The position numbers and the translations under genes were made by a program. A stretch of 44,862 nt of DNA from Lactobacillus sp. ESL0246 (GTDB lineage Bacteria > Bacillota > Bacilli > Lactobacillales > Lactobacillaceae): positions 1 to 44,862 of the forward strand of contig NZ_REHC01000015.1 in the NCBI RefSeq assembly GCF_003692965.1, written 5' to 3'. Under the pieces are notes generated by a model. It was not told where the DNA came from. It searched no databases and worked only from the letters and a program-made list of their open reading frames with translations. Positions 1 to 8,028 of the stretch are shown here, one piece after another (positions within the stretch are counted from its first letter, which is position 1; every line of letters begins with the position of its first letter).

Positions 1-80
1 CTTAATTCTCCAGAACCAACCTGATAGTTTTTCCATAGATTATAGATATCAATTTTGTCTTGCTTAGATAATTTAGACAT
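1..80 (-). CDS. IS3-family transposase OrfA-like N-terminus, partial (runs off the window)
   Basis: The minus strand reads ATG at 78-80 and stays open to base 1, giving a peptide that starts MSKLSKQDKIDIYNLWKNYQ. This is the usual start of the helix-turn-helix OrfA of IS3/IS150-group elements in lactobacilli, which binds the element's ends; the match is from memory of the family. A GAGG ribosome binding site lies about 8 bases upstream of the ATG. Only 26 codons are inside the window, so it is unknown whether the element is complete. Sense is opposite to dnaA and the same as the arc operon. Confidence 0.7.
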   Translation of the reverse strand, partial: MSKLSKQDKIDIYNLWKNYQVGSGEL

Positions 81-122
81 AATAAAAACCTCGAAATTAA
101 TTTGTCTTAATTTCGGGGTTCA
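81..122 (-). mobile_element. Probable terminal region of the IS3-like element
   Basis: Reading the minus strand from base 122, the sequence starts TGAACCCCGAAATTAAGACA just before the OrfA ribosome binding site. IS3-family ends begin with TG, so 121-122 is the likely outer boundary. The segment also holds an inverted repeat, 89-100 against 107-118 (one mismatch), which could fold in the mRNA leader. The target duplication and the other end lie outside the window. Confidence 0.5.
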
Positions 123-222
123 GATCAAAGGAATACTTGATCTATTTTTAGGTTTCAGAAACTAGTTTTTCCGAACACTTGATTATATTATTTAAGGAGT
201 TTTAGATTATAGTTAAAATAAC

Positions 223-945
223 TTAATTATTAGTACTCACAGAGATTGTTTTATCTCTAGGTAACATTTCATTAGAAAAACTTTGCAATTCAGTTTCGAG
301 TATATGTATATTTTCAGTTTTTTCTTTTATATAGGAAACCACTAAAGGTATTAGATCTATTCCCTTACGTGGATCAAATCCAGTTAAAGACTTAATTTTT
401 TGCAAGCGATACTCAACTGTTTTGGGATGCACCATTAACATTTGTGCAAGCGATGAAATTGACACCTGATTCTTTGCATACAACCATAAAGTTAATTGTG
501 TATCCTCATCAATTTGACTTAATCGCTTACGTAATAACGGATAATCTAATGTTGAATGTGCAATAATATACATATTAGCGATTTCATCGTAATGAACAAT
601 AGAATCAAATTTATTAGTTAGCATTAATGAAAATAAGGCTTCCTTAATACTTCCCGATAAATCAAAATGATGTTTCCCTATACCAACATAAACTTTTTTG
701 GGCAAAATTGCTAAAAAGTCAGATTTGTGTTGTGGTTTCATAACATAAACTCGTTTATTTTTATCCAAATTAAATGCTAAACGCCATTCAGGCAAATTGT
801 TATAATTAGATGTGGCTACCAGCGCAATATATTTCTGTTCCAGATCTACGCCATTAATTTTTGCTCGCCCGCTAAAACCATTGTTTGCAACAGGTACATC
901 ATAATCTGAAACGTATAACCACTCATGCATAAATTTTTCAAGCAT
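223..945 (-). CDS. PucR/CdaR-type HTH transcriptional regulator, last gene of the arc cluster
   Basis: A 240-residue protein. The C-terminal part (about residues 165-215) has the PucR C-terminal HTH pattern, including VHPKTVEYRLQKIKSLTGFD. The middle (VGIGKHHFDLSGSIKEALFS) resembles the segment before the HTH in CdaR/PucR sugar-diacid or purine regulators. It is shorter than typical CdaR (about 380 residues), so the N-terminal sensor is reduced. Start ATG at 945 follows a GGAGAAAG site. It lies 110 bases after arcC on the same strand with no terminator between, so it is probably co-transcribed with the arginine deiminase genes and may control them. Arc operons more often carry ArgR- or Crp/Fnr-type ArcR regulators. 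The family call is firm; the ligand and targets are inference. Confidence 0.75.
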   Translation of the reverse strand: MLEKFMHEWLYVSDYDVPVANNGFSGRAKINGVDLEQKYIALVATSNYNNLPEWRLAFNLDKNKRVYVMKPQHKSDFLAILPKKVYVGIGKHHFDLSGSIKEALFSLMLTNKFDSIVHYDEIANMYIIAHSTLDYPLLRKRLSQIDEDTQLTLWLYAKNQVSISSLAQMLMVHPKTVEYRLQKIKSLTGFDPRKGIDLIPLVVSYIKEKTENIHILETELQSFSNEMLPRDKTISVSTNN

Positions 946-1055
946 ATTTACTTTCTCCTATTGTATAACGAATTTTCATAATATAATTTACTATTTACAA
1001 ATAGGCAATTAAATAACTTAAATAGACTTTATTTTTATGCTGATATAATCTTAAT

Positions 1056-1997
1056 CTAATCTGGAATAATTATAGTACCATCATTATTATTTAAATATGA
1101 TCCAACATTATCAAGAGATGTAATCACTGCTTTACGATTTGTTTTTTCAACAAATGAAACTGCTGCTTCTACTTTTGGCTTCATTGATCCACTTGCAAAT
1201 TGATTATCTGTTAAATATTGTTTCATTTGTGATACTTTAACTTCATGTAAATCTGTTTGATTAGGTTTTTGATAGTTTAAAGTTACATACTTTACAGCCG
1301 TTAAAATTATCAATTCATCAGCATCTACTAACTCCGCTAACTTAGCAGCTGAAAAGTCTTTATCAATTACAGCTTCAATTCCACTGATTTTATTATCATG
1401 TTTAACAACAGGTACTCCCCCGCCTCCACTAGCAATTAGTGTTGTATTATTTTCAACTAATAGTTTAATTGAGTCGGCTTCAAGAATACTAACTGGCTTG
1501 GGAGATGGTACAACTCTTCTAAATCCACGCCCTGCATCTTCTACTATTTCCCAATCTGGGTGTTCTTCTTTAATAGTATCTACTTCATCCTTGGTGTAGA
1601 ACGGGCCGATCGGTTTAGATGGATTATTAAATGCACTATCTTGCTCATCAACTACAGCTCTAGTTAAAACAGTAGACACATTTATTGGCAGATGTCGATG
1701 CGATGAGCTCATATTTAATGCATTAGCTAACCACAAGCCAATCTCACCTTGAGTCATCGCACCTACTGTGTCTAATGGCATAGCTGGATTACTATCTGAA
1801 CTACCATCAAGCTCTTGCAATAATAAATTACCAACCTGTGGTCCATTGCCATGAGTAATAACTAATTGAATATCACCCTGAGCAATGAAATCTGTTAAAA
1901 AATCAGCTGTCTTCATTAGCGCTGCTTGTTGAGCTTGTGCGGATGGATCATCTGTTAAAATTGCATTACCACCTAATGCAACAACAATTTTTTTCAT
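1056..1997 (-). CDS. arcC: Carbamate kinase
   Basis: A 313-residue cytosolic enzyme of the amino-acid kinase family. It makes ATP and carbamate (then NH3 and CO2) from carbamoyl phosphate and ADP, the energy-yielding last step of the arginine deiminase pathway. Visible signatures are the N-terminal nucleotide loop VVALGGNAIL (residues 5-14), ITHGNGPQVGNLLLQ near 48-62 and the ASGGGGVPV loop near 190. Length matches the family (310-315). Start ATG follows an AGGAAG site. It lies 23 bases downstream of arcD, in an arcA-arcB-arcD-arcC order. Confidence 0.96.
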   Translation of the reverse strand: MKKIVVALGGNAILTDDPSAQAQQAALMKTADFLTDFIAQGDIQLVITHGNGPQVGNLLLQELDGSSDSNPAMPLDTVGAMTQGEIGLWLANALNMSSSHRHLPINVSTVLTRAVVDEQDSAFNNPSKPIGPFYTKDEVDTIKEEHPDWEIVEDAGRGFRRVVPSPKPVSILEADSIKLLVENNTTLIASGGGGVPVVKHDNKISGIEAVIDKDFSAAKLAELVDADELIILTAVKYVTLNYQKPNQTDLHEVKVSQMKQYLTDNQFASGSMKPKVEAAVSFVEKTNRKAVITSLDNVGSYLNNNDGTIIIPD

Positions 1998-2020
1998 ATT
2001 TTATACTTCCTAATATTTCA

Positions 2021-3454
2021 TTATGCTTTCAATTTACCCATTATCAACGCAACTATTGCTGCTACTGCCAAAAGGCCAATAATAATCATTAATATCCATT
2101 CAACGTTACTTATAGATTGACCATTTTCTTTTCTTGCACGATAGTACAAAACAAAACCAATTAAATAAGCAATCGTACACAGCCACAAATACTGTAAACC
2201 AGCAAAAATCATTCCTATTACTTCAAAAGCCAAAGCTATAAACCCTGGTAGAATCATATGAGAGTTTCTATTTTGTAACCCTAATTTTAATTGATATGCA
2301 CCAACCAAGGCGTAACAAACGGCAATTGAAGATGTACATAAAGAATATGCGAAATTATATGCCTGATCTGTAAACAATAGTGTAATTAAAAATAATTGAA
2401 TTAAAATTTCTGTTAACCATAAAGAATTAGCTGGAGAGCGATGCTTATTTAATTTGCCAAACCATTTAGGAAGAAGACCTTGTTCTGCCATTAATGATGT
2501 AGCCTCAACTGGTAACATTGTCCATGATAACCAGGCACCTAAAATCGATATAATTAAACCTATAGCAATAAATGCTCCTCCTATCGGTCCAGTCATTTCC
2601 TTAAATAAATAAAGTAAAACAGGGTGACGCATGGTTTGTAACTTAGATAGTGGTAAATAGCCGTAAGGTAAAATAGACACAACAACATAAATAGTTAGAA
2701 GAGAAAACAATCCAATAATAGTCGCTCTACCTGCATCCGACTTTTTCTTAGCACGTGCAGCCATTGTTGTCGCACCTTCGATACCTACAAACACCCACAT
2801 CATTACCATGATGCAACCTTTAATTTGGGTAAATATGCCTGTAGCAGTCGCCGAAGAATACGTCACACTTCCATTAAAATTAGAAGACATATTAGCCCAA
2901 AAATGATTTGTAAATACTCCCATTTTAAAACTAATAATTGCAATTACTACAAATGCAAAGATCGGGATCATTTTAGTGACTGTCACAATTGCATTAATAA
3001 TCGCTGCTGATTCAATCCCACGTGTAACTAAAATTGTCAGTGCCCAAGAAATAATTGAAGCCACAATAATTGCACTTAGACTATTGCCAGATTTTAGTGG
3101 TGGAAAAAAATATCCTAAAGATGACATTAACATCGTTGCAAAAGCAACATTTCCTAGCCATGAAGATAGCCAGTAGCCCCAACCAGAAATAAATCCAGCG
3201 AAATCACCAAAACCTGCTCTAGCGTAGTCTGACACTCCAGTTAATTCAGGCTTATTTAAAACCAAACTATTTAAGCACAAAGCTAGCATTAAAATACCTA
3301 CACCCGTAATTGCCCATGCTACCAAAGCTGCACCAGGCGTAGCAGATTGAGCTAAAGTTGAAGGCAAATCAAAGATACCTGAACCAATTGCCGAACTAAC
3401 AACTAAAGCAACTAAGGCAGGTAGAGCAATTCCATTCTCCTTAGTATCAGACAT
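2021..3454 (-). CDS. arcD: Arginine/ornithine antiporter
   Basis: A 477-residue integral membrane protein of the APC superfamily (basic amino acid/polyamine antiporter family) with about 12 hydrophobic segments. The N-terminal GSGIFDLPSTLA resembles the substrate-binding TM1 of this family (G-S/A-G-I-F). Within an arc operon its expected job is to exchange external arginine for internal ornithine without net energy cost. It starts two bases after the arcB stop, which suggests translational coupling. The substrate comes from the operon setting; a lysine or agmatine exchanger of the same family cannot be excluded from sequence alone. Confidence 0.92.
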   Translation of the reverse strand: MSDTKENGIALPALVALVVSSAIGSGIFDLPSTLAQSATPGAALVAWAITGVGILMLALCLNSLVLNKPELTGVSDYARAGFGDFAGFISGWGYWLSSWLGNVAFATMLMSSLGYFFPPLKSGNSLSAIIVASIISWALTILVTRGIESAAIINAIVTVTKMIPIFAFVVIAIISFKMGVFTNHFWANMSSNFNGSVTYSSATATGIFTQIKGCIMVMMWVFVGIEGATTMAARAKKKSDAGRATIIGLFSLLTIYVVVSILPYGYLPLSKLQTMRHPVLLYLFKEMTGPIGGAFIAIGLIISILGAWLSWTMLPVEATSLMAEQGLLPKWFGKLNKHRSPANSLWLTEILIQLFLITLLFTDQAYNFAYSLCTSSIAVCYALVGAYQLKLGLQNRNSHMILPGFIALAFEVIGMIFAGLQYLWLCTIAYLIGFVLYYRARKENGQSISNVEWILMIIIGLLAVAAIVALIMGKLKA

Positions 3455-3456
3455 AA

Positions 3457-4503
3457 TTATTTTCCTGCCTTTTCCAATTCTGGTACAGATGGAATAAACA
3501 TGTTGCCTAAAGTGGCAGCCATTATTGCCTTAATGGAGTGCTTACGATTCTCAGCTTCATCCCATTGACGTGCATATTCACTACGGAAAACTTCGTCAGT
3601 TACTTCCATTTCAGTAATCCCGTAATTTTCTTCAACTTCCTTACCATATTCAGTATTAGTATCATGAAATGCTGGCAGACAGTGCATAAAAATTAACTCC
3701 TCTTTACTTGTACCAGTCTTTTTCATCATTTCCATATTAACCTGATATGGTTTTAATAATTTAACTCTATTCTCCCAATCTGACTCTCCCATTGAAACCC
3801 AAACATCAGTGTAGATAACATTAGCTTTCTTTACGCCTTCATCAATATCTGCTGTAACTAGCAATTCTGCTCCTGATTCCGCAGCAAATTTATTAGCCAA
3901 ATCTACAACTTTTTGAGAAGGATGTAATTCTTCAGGAGCAACTATACGAATATTTACTCCTAACATAGCTCCTGTAACTAATAATGAATTAGCCATATTG
4001 TTACGTCCATCACCAACAAAAGCTAGAGTCAAGCCATGTAAATGACCAAAATTTTCTTTAATTGTCATGAAATCTGCAATCATTTGTGTTGGATGCCATT
4101 GATCTGTTAACCCATTCCAAACAGGTACACCTGAGTATTTAGCTAATTCTTCTACATCAGATTGCTTAAATCCTCTAAATTCAATTCCATCAAACATTCG
4201 TCCTAAAACAATAGCAGTATCTTCAACTGACTCTTTCTTGCCTAATTGAATATCATTAGCACCTAAATATTCTGGATGAGCTCCCAGTTCAATAGCTGCT
4301 GTTGTAAAAGCAGATCTAGTTCTTGTTGATGTTTTTTCAAATAACAATGCAATATTTTTACCCTCTAAATAATGATGCGGTATATGATTTTGTTGTAGAG
4401 TTTTTAAATGTAATCCTAAATCAATTAAATATTGAATTTCACCTGGGGTAAAATCTTTCTCTGCTAACAATGAACGACCTTGAAATACTGAATTAATAGC
4501 CAT
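3457..4503 (-). CDS. arcB: Ornithine carbamoyltransferase, catabolic
   Basis: A 348-residue cytosolic enzyme that, in this pathway, phosphorolyses citrulline to ornithine and carbamoyl phosphate. The carbamoyl-phosphate motif STRTR is at residues 59-63 and the HCLP ornithine-site motif at 274-277; [15 protein letters not shown] and the C-terminal helix are also family-typical. The N-terminal residue order ([18 protein letters not shown]) is that of the catabolic branch. It sits 32 bases after arcA and 2 bases before arcD, inside one transcription unit. Confidence 0.96.
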   Translation of the reverse strand: MAINSVFQGRSLLAEKDFTPGEIQYLIDLGLHLKTLQQNHIPHHYLEGKNIALLFEKTSTRTRSAFTTAAIELGAHPEYLGANDIQLGKKESVEDTAIVLGRMFDGIEFRGFKQSDVEELAKYSGVPVWNGLTDQWHPTQMIADFMTIKENFGHLHGLTLAFVGDGRNNMANSLLVTGAMLGVNIRIVAPEELHPSQKVVDLANKFAAESGAELLVTADIDEGVKKANVIYTDVWVSMGESDWENRVKLLKPYQVNMEMMKKTGTSKEELIFMHCLPAFHDTNTEYGKEVEENYGITEMEVTDEVFRSEYARQWDEAENRKHSIKAIMAATLGNMFIPSVPELEKAGK

Positions 4504-4535
4504 ATTACTTTTCCTTTTTTATTAAAACTTTAGTT

Positions 4536-5780
4536 TTATAAATCTTCACGCCATAGTGGTTGGGACATACAACGAGGACCGCCACGCCCTCTAGACAACT
4601 CACTTGAAATAACTTCGTGAACCAAAATATCATGTTCACGTAAAATTTCATTACTTACGTAGTTACGGTTATAAGTTACAACTTCACCTGGTGCAATAGT
4701 TAATGTGTTTGAACCATCATTCCATTGCTCTCTTGGTGCAACAATATCGTCACCGTTTCCAGTTAGAATTAAATCTAACTCTGAAAGATGTAATACTTGC
4801 TTTAAGGTTTCACTCAAATCAGTATGATGTTCCATGTTTATTTTGCCGTTTTCACCTGGTGTCATGACAAAAATATTCATTTTACCAGCTTCATCCATAA
4901 TCCCTGGGAAGACAGTAAATTGGTCTTTGTTAACCATTGTAAATACCGTATCTAAATGCATCATTGCATGATTATGAGGAATCTCTATAGCAACAACAGT
5001 ATCAAAATGACTATCACTATTAGAGAACAGTTCTTTTGCTAAACCTTCAATCGATTTAGATGATGTTCTCTGCGAAACCCCAATAGCTAAAACATGATTA
5101 TTTAAAACTAGTTCATCACCACCCTCAATTCGAGTATTGTGATTACGATCTCTCCATACATTTACATGACCTGCAAAACGAGGATGATACTTCATAACAA
5201 ATTCTGTAAATAATGACTCTGGTTGACGAGCTTTAAAAGTCATGTGATTAATTGTTATTCCTGAACCAATTGAAGCTTGTGGATCTCTAGTGAAATATGC
5301 ATTAGGCAATGGATCAAGTAAAAAAGGATCATTTGCATCACTACCCGCTAAATCATGCAAAGTTTCATTTCGTAAATCCATATCGATTTCATTACGACGT
5401 ACACCACTATATAATTTTGTTACCATATCATGTACATCGAAACTGTTTAGATAGTCTTGTAAAACATCATATGTTACTCCAGAATCATATCCATGCTCAT
5501 CAAGATAACGATTAATAAACTCCTGCTTAATTTCAGAACTTTGTGATAATGTTTCAACAGCAAGTTCATCGATATACAAGGTTTCAACGCCGTTTTTTCT
5601 AAGTGTTTCTGCAAAATAGTCATGTTCTTTTTGAGCTATTTTTAAAAATGGTATATCATCAAATAAAAGGTTCTCCATTGTATCTGGAGTAATATTTTCA
5701 ACTTCCGCGCCTGGACGTTTCAACAATACAGTTTTTAATTTGCCAATTTCTGAATTAACATTTATTGCTGGATTTTCCAT
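4536..5780 (-). CDS. arcA: Arginine deiminase
   Basis: A 414-residue cytosolic hydrolase converting arginine to citrulline and ammonia, the first step of the pathway. The nucleophile Cys404 lies in the C-terminal [13 protein letters not shown] motif; the MHLDTVF motif near residue 275 carries the catalytic His, and [12 protein letters not shown] and [10 protein letters not shown] are also conserved. Length is normal (about 410). It is the first gene of the operon; start ATG 5780 follows an AAGGAGAA site. A CcpA-type site and palindromes lie upstream. All catalytic residues expected for the family are present. Confidence 0.97.
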   Translation of the reverse strand: MENPAINVNSEIGKLKTVLLKRPGAEVENITPDTMENLLFDDIPFLKIAQKEHDYFAETLRKNGVETLYIDELAVETLSQSSEIKQEFINRYLDEHGYDSGVTYDVLQDYLNSFDVHDMVTKLYSGVRRNEIDMDLRNETLHDLAGSDANDPFLLDPLPNAYFTRDPQASIGSGITINHMTFKARQPESLFTEFVMKYHPRFAGHVNVWRDRNHNTRIEGGDELVLNNHVLAIGVSQRTSSKSIEGLAKELFSNSDSHFDTVVAIEIPHNHAMMHLDTVFTMVNKDQFTVFPGIMDEAGKMNIFVMTPGENGKINMEHHTDLSETLKQVLHLSELDLILTGNGDDIVAPREQWNDGSNTLTIAPGEVVTYNRNYVSNEILREHDILVHEVISSELSRGRGGPRCMSQPLWREDL

Positions 5781-5815
5781 AATTATTCTCCTTTTGCAAC
5801 AATTGTAATATCTAT

Positions 5816-5830
5816 AAAAAGCGCTCTCAT
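5816..5830 (-). promoter_or_regulatory. cre-like (CcpA) site in the arcA leader
   Basis: The minus strand reads ATGAGAGCGCTTTTT, which fits the cre pattern WTGNAANCGNWNNCW with two mismatches. It lies 36-50 bases upstream of the arcA start. Catabolite repression of arc operons through CcpA is known in lactic acid bacteria; this particular site is a pattern match only. Confidence 0.5.
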
Positions 5831-5861
5831 GAAATTACAATATTTATTATTACAAAAAGCA

Positions 5862-5897
5862 ATTATCTAAGATAATCTTTTTTATCCATTTAGATAA
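5862..5897. promoter_or_regulatory. Two dyads upstream of arcA, candidate operators
   Basis: A perfect 15-base palindrome ATTATCTAAGATAAT lies at 5862-5876. A second dyad with the same half-sites (TTATC-N6-GATAA) lies at 5882-5897. A possible arc promoter, TTGATA-N17-TGTTAT on the minus strand, lies just upstream. The shared TTATC/GATAA half-sites suggest one regulator binding twice; which one is unknown (the PucR-type regulator and ArgR are both possible). Confidence 0.4.
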
Positions 5898-5966
5898 CAA
5901 AAGTTGATCAATAGATTATCAATTTAATATACTTATTTACTGATTATATTCATTTAATTTTTATAT

Positions 5967-5993
5967 AAAAAAGAGGCCTTTCGCCTCTAATTA
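5967..5993 (-). terminator. Intrinsic terminator upstream of the arc operon
   Basis: On the minus strand AGAGGC-GAAAG-GCCTCT (arms 5983-5988 and 5972-5977) is followed by TTTTTTAT. It follows directly after a TAA (5991-5993) that ends a 52-codon open stretch without a start codon. Together with the second hairpin at 6072-6108 it insulates the arc operon from the DUF975 gene. Confidence 0.8.
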
Positions 5994-6065
5994 GTCTATT
6001 AATTTTAAATAATAATTTATCCAATAATCTGCAGTTTCAATAACATTACTGTAAGACAAGCTATA

Positions 6066-6108
6066 ATTAAAAAGACCATGTCCTGATAAAATATCAGAAC
6101 ACAGTCTT
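6066..6108 (-). terminator. Terminator of the DUF975 gene
   Basis: A 17-base-pair stem (6092-6108 with 6072-6088, a few G-U pairs) with a 3-base loop, then TTTTT on the minus strand. It starts about 54 bases after the stop codon at 6162. Confidence 0.85.
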
Positions 6109-6161
6109 AATTTAGCTAGATCAGAATTAATCGTAAGATTAAATTTTGCTTAGTTTGTTTT

Positions 6162-6839
6162 TTATCTAAATTGATCACCAGCTAGTTGCCGATAAAAGTT
6201 TGCTTTAGTTGTTTGAACATATGGTACTACCCAAATTAAACCAATTCCCAAAGTTATAAATGCCACAATATACCAACCAATAAAACTTAAGTCTAGCATA
6301 AATAATTGCCATTTATATCCTGACATCAAGTACCGACTTTCAGTAATACCCGTTGTCATTTTTACTTCTTTACCACTTTCGACCAAATCATTGACAATAT
6401 ATGGTGTTAATGCGTATGAATAACCTTTAATAATTCCTGGAACCACCAATAATAGTGTCCATAAATACGTAAAGATACAGTTAAAAAGATAGTTTAATAA
6501 TTCTGGGATGAATCTACCATCAGTAAATACTGCAAAAATTGCTTTGCCAAGATTGAATTTTCTGCCTCTTGTTAAATTTAAAAATGTAATTACCAAACTT
6601 AACATAAAAAAGCCACTGATAAAACTTAATGCAAATTTACCTCCGCTACTGGCAACGGAACTAGCAGACTTACTCCAAGTTGTAAAATTACCACTAACTA
6701 GACTAACAGCGTATTCTTTAAGATCTTGACCATACAGAACGCCATTAATTAATAACATTACCAAGCCAAGTACGGTTGCCCATCCCCAATTTCCCCGAAG
6801 CTCTTGTTTAGCTTGTTTTTTTAATTCAGCTCTATTCAT
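6162..6839 (-). CDS. DUF975 family integral membrane protein
   Basis: Start ATG at 6839 is chosen because a perfect AAGGAGG site lies 6 bases upstream; an open frame extends further 5' but runs through a structured leader. The 225-residue protein begins MNRAELKKQAKQELRGNW, the conserved N-terminus of DUF975. It carries the family's VVPGIIKGYSYALTPYI, ITESRYLMSGYKWQLF and C-terminal KANFYRQLAGD motifs, with about five to six membrane segments. The function of the family is not known to me. It stands alone between two terminators and has its own promoter and a long leader, which suggests individually controlled expression. Confidence 0.85.
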   Translation of the reverse strand: MNRAELKKQAKQELRGNWGWATVLGLVMLLINGVLYGQDLKEYAVSLVSGNFTTWSKSASSVASSGGKFALSFISGFFMLSLVITFLNLTRGRKFNLGKAIFAVFTDGRFIPELLNYLFNCIFTYLWTLLLVVPGIIKGYSYALTPYIVNDLVESGKEVKMTTGITESRYLMSGYKWQLFMLDLSFIGWYIVAFITLGIGLIWVVPYVQTTKANFYRQLAGDQFR

Positions 6840-6851
6840 AATAACCTCCTT

Positions 6852-6866
6852 ATGAGTTATACTCAT
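6852..6866 (-). promoter_or_regulatory. Small hairpin abutting the DUF975 ribosome binding site
   Basis: ATGAGT-TAT-ACTCAT can fold into a 6-base-pair hairpin directly before the AAGGAGG site at 6844-6850 on the minus strand. It may tune translation or simply keep the site open. Confidence 0.45.
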
Positions 6867-6906
6867 CATTTTAGCGTACACTGCCAAAATTTTGCAAAGA
6901 ATATAC

Positions 6907-7032
6907 AAAAAGCCTAGTTCCACCAACATCGGAACTAAGCTCACACAGTGTTGTACCGTCACCTGACCACATAAATAGAAAATCACATTTTCGCTACCGG
7001 AGAAAATATCTATTTTCCTATGACGGCACAAC
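6907..7032 (-). ncRNA. Structured leader RNA with attenuator-like terminator, upstream of DUF975
   Basis: On the minus strand the leader has a closing helix P1, 12 pairs with one G-U: GTTGTGCCGTCA (7032-7021) with TGACGGTACAAC (6961-6950). Inside are two hairpins, P2 (7017-7002, GAAAATA/TATTTTC) and P3 (6992-6978, GAAAAT/ATTTTC). Nine bases after P1 comes an 11-pair terminator hairpin (6941-6931 with 6921-6911) followed by TTTTTG. The promoter lies so that transcription would begin at the 5' strand of P1. A multi-helix domain followed by an intrinsic terminator before a gene is riboswitch- or attenuator-like. I do not recognise it as T-box, purine, yybP-ykoY, SAM or TPP. Confidence 0.6.
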
Positions 7033-7035
7033 AAA

Positions 7036-7064
7036 ATTCTAGCATGCAATCAACTAAAAGACAA
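7036..7064 (-). promoter_or_regulatory. Promoter of the DUF975 leader
   Basis: On the minus strand TTGTCT (7064-7059), a 17-base spacer and TAGAAT (7041-7036). The expected start, about 6-7 bases on, coincides with the first base of helix P1 of the leader RNA. Confidence 0.6.
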
Positions 7065-7071
7065 GATTTAT

Positions 7072-8028
7072 TCATTTTACTATAGGGTTGAGTAATTGTA
7101 CCATAATTTTATCGATCTGCTTTTTTATCACAGAAAACTCGCCATTTTGAGTCTTATTCGATTGGATAATTATCATTGTTTTTGCATCATTGGTACTACG
7201 CATAAAAGTATAGTATCCTTCTCCAGCTCCATTAGCAGTCTTCGTTTTTAACAGATTATTATTATATAAGCCACCATTATAAGACAATGGCGGACTTACT
7301 TTATAAAGCAATTTACGACTTTTACTTGTTAAAAATTTACCAGCTAGAATATAGTGCATTACCTTAGCAATATCTTGATTTGACATTACAATAGATCCAG
7401 CACCTAATTCATTCCGAGCCACCTTTATTGCTGCTTGATGCTTAACCGTTTCATAATATCCTTTATGATATATCATCCCCGGCACCAACTTAGTAGCAAC
7501 AATTCTATCTGATTTCGACCATAAAAATTCAGTATGTCTTAATCCAAGAGGGACAACATAAGCATCTCGAAACAGTTGTTCATAGCTCTGTTTTGTAATT
7601 TTTGTCATGATACCACATAAATAAATATAATTTAATGAATTATAGTACCACTTGCCTAACATTTTAGGCACAAAAACCGTTTTTTTAACATCAGCCTGAA
7701 TATTATCTTGATCTGATTTAAATTTTTTTTGTCCTAACTTTTCCCCAGGTTTTAAATCAAGACCAGCCGTCATTGTTAACAGATTTTTGATCGTAATTTT
7801 TTGAGCACCCGGAATTCCAGGATAAAATTTACTAAGCCGATCTTGCAAACTTAATTCTCTTGCTTGCACTAACCGCATCAGCATCGCTGCTGTCATCGAC
7901 TTTTGAACCGAATTAATCAAATAACTAGTGTCAGTTGCATTATTTAAAGCATAATCAAGCAAAGTCTTGCCATTTTTTATAACTAAAACTGAGCCTTTGA
8001 TCCCTAAAGAATCAATTTGCTGGCGCAC
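7072..8028 (-). CDS. Serine hydrolase, beta-lactamase/PBP-like family, co-translated with dltD
   Basis: A 318-residue protein with the SxxK nucleophile motif SVQK at residues 40-43 and a YxN-type motif YYN at 128-130, as in class C beta-lactamase/D-alanyl carboxypeptidase relatives. Start is GTG at 8028, overlapping the dltD stop by one base (TAGTG) behind an AAAGGAAA site, so translation is coupled to dltD. Family members near dlt genes could act on D-alanyl esters or peptidoglycan, but this one shows no signal peptide or N-terminal membrane anchor, which is odd for an envelope enzyme. Substrate unknown. No terminator is visible between it and the DUF975 promoter. Confidence 0.8.
   Translation of the reverse strand: MRQQIDSLGIKGSVLVIKNGKTLLDYALNNATDTSYLINSVQKSMTAAMLMRLVQARELSLQDRLSKFYPGIPGAQKITIKNLLTMTAGLDLKPGEKLGQKKFKSDQDNIQADVKKTVFVPKMLGKWYYNSLNYIYLCGIMTKITKQSYEQLFRDAYVVPLGLRHTEFLWSKSDRIVATKLVPGMIYHKGYYETVKHQAAIKVARNELGAGSIVMSNQDIAKVMHYILAGKFLTSKSRKLLYKVSPPLSYNGGLYNNNLLKTKTANGAGEGYYTFMRSTNDAKTMIIIQSNKTQNGEFSVIKKQIDKIMVQLLNPIVK

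Noticed and set aside
6900-7032. T-box reading of the DUF975 leader
   Set aside because: The T-box sequence (TGGNACCGCG-like) and specifier loop are absent; GGTGACGGTACAAC is explained by helix P1.
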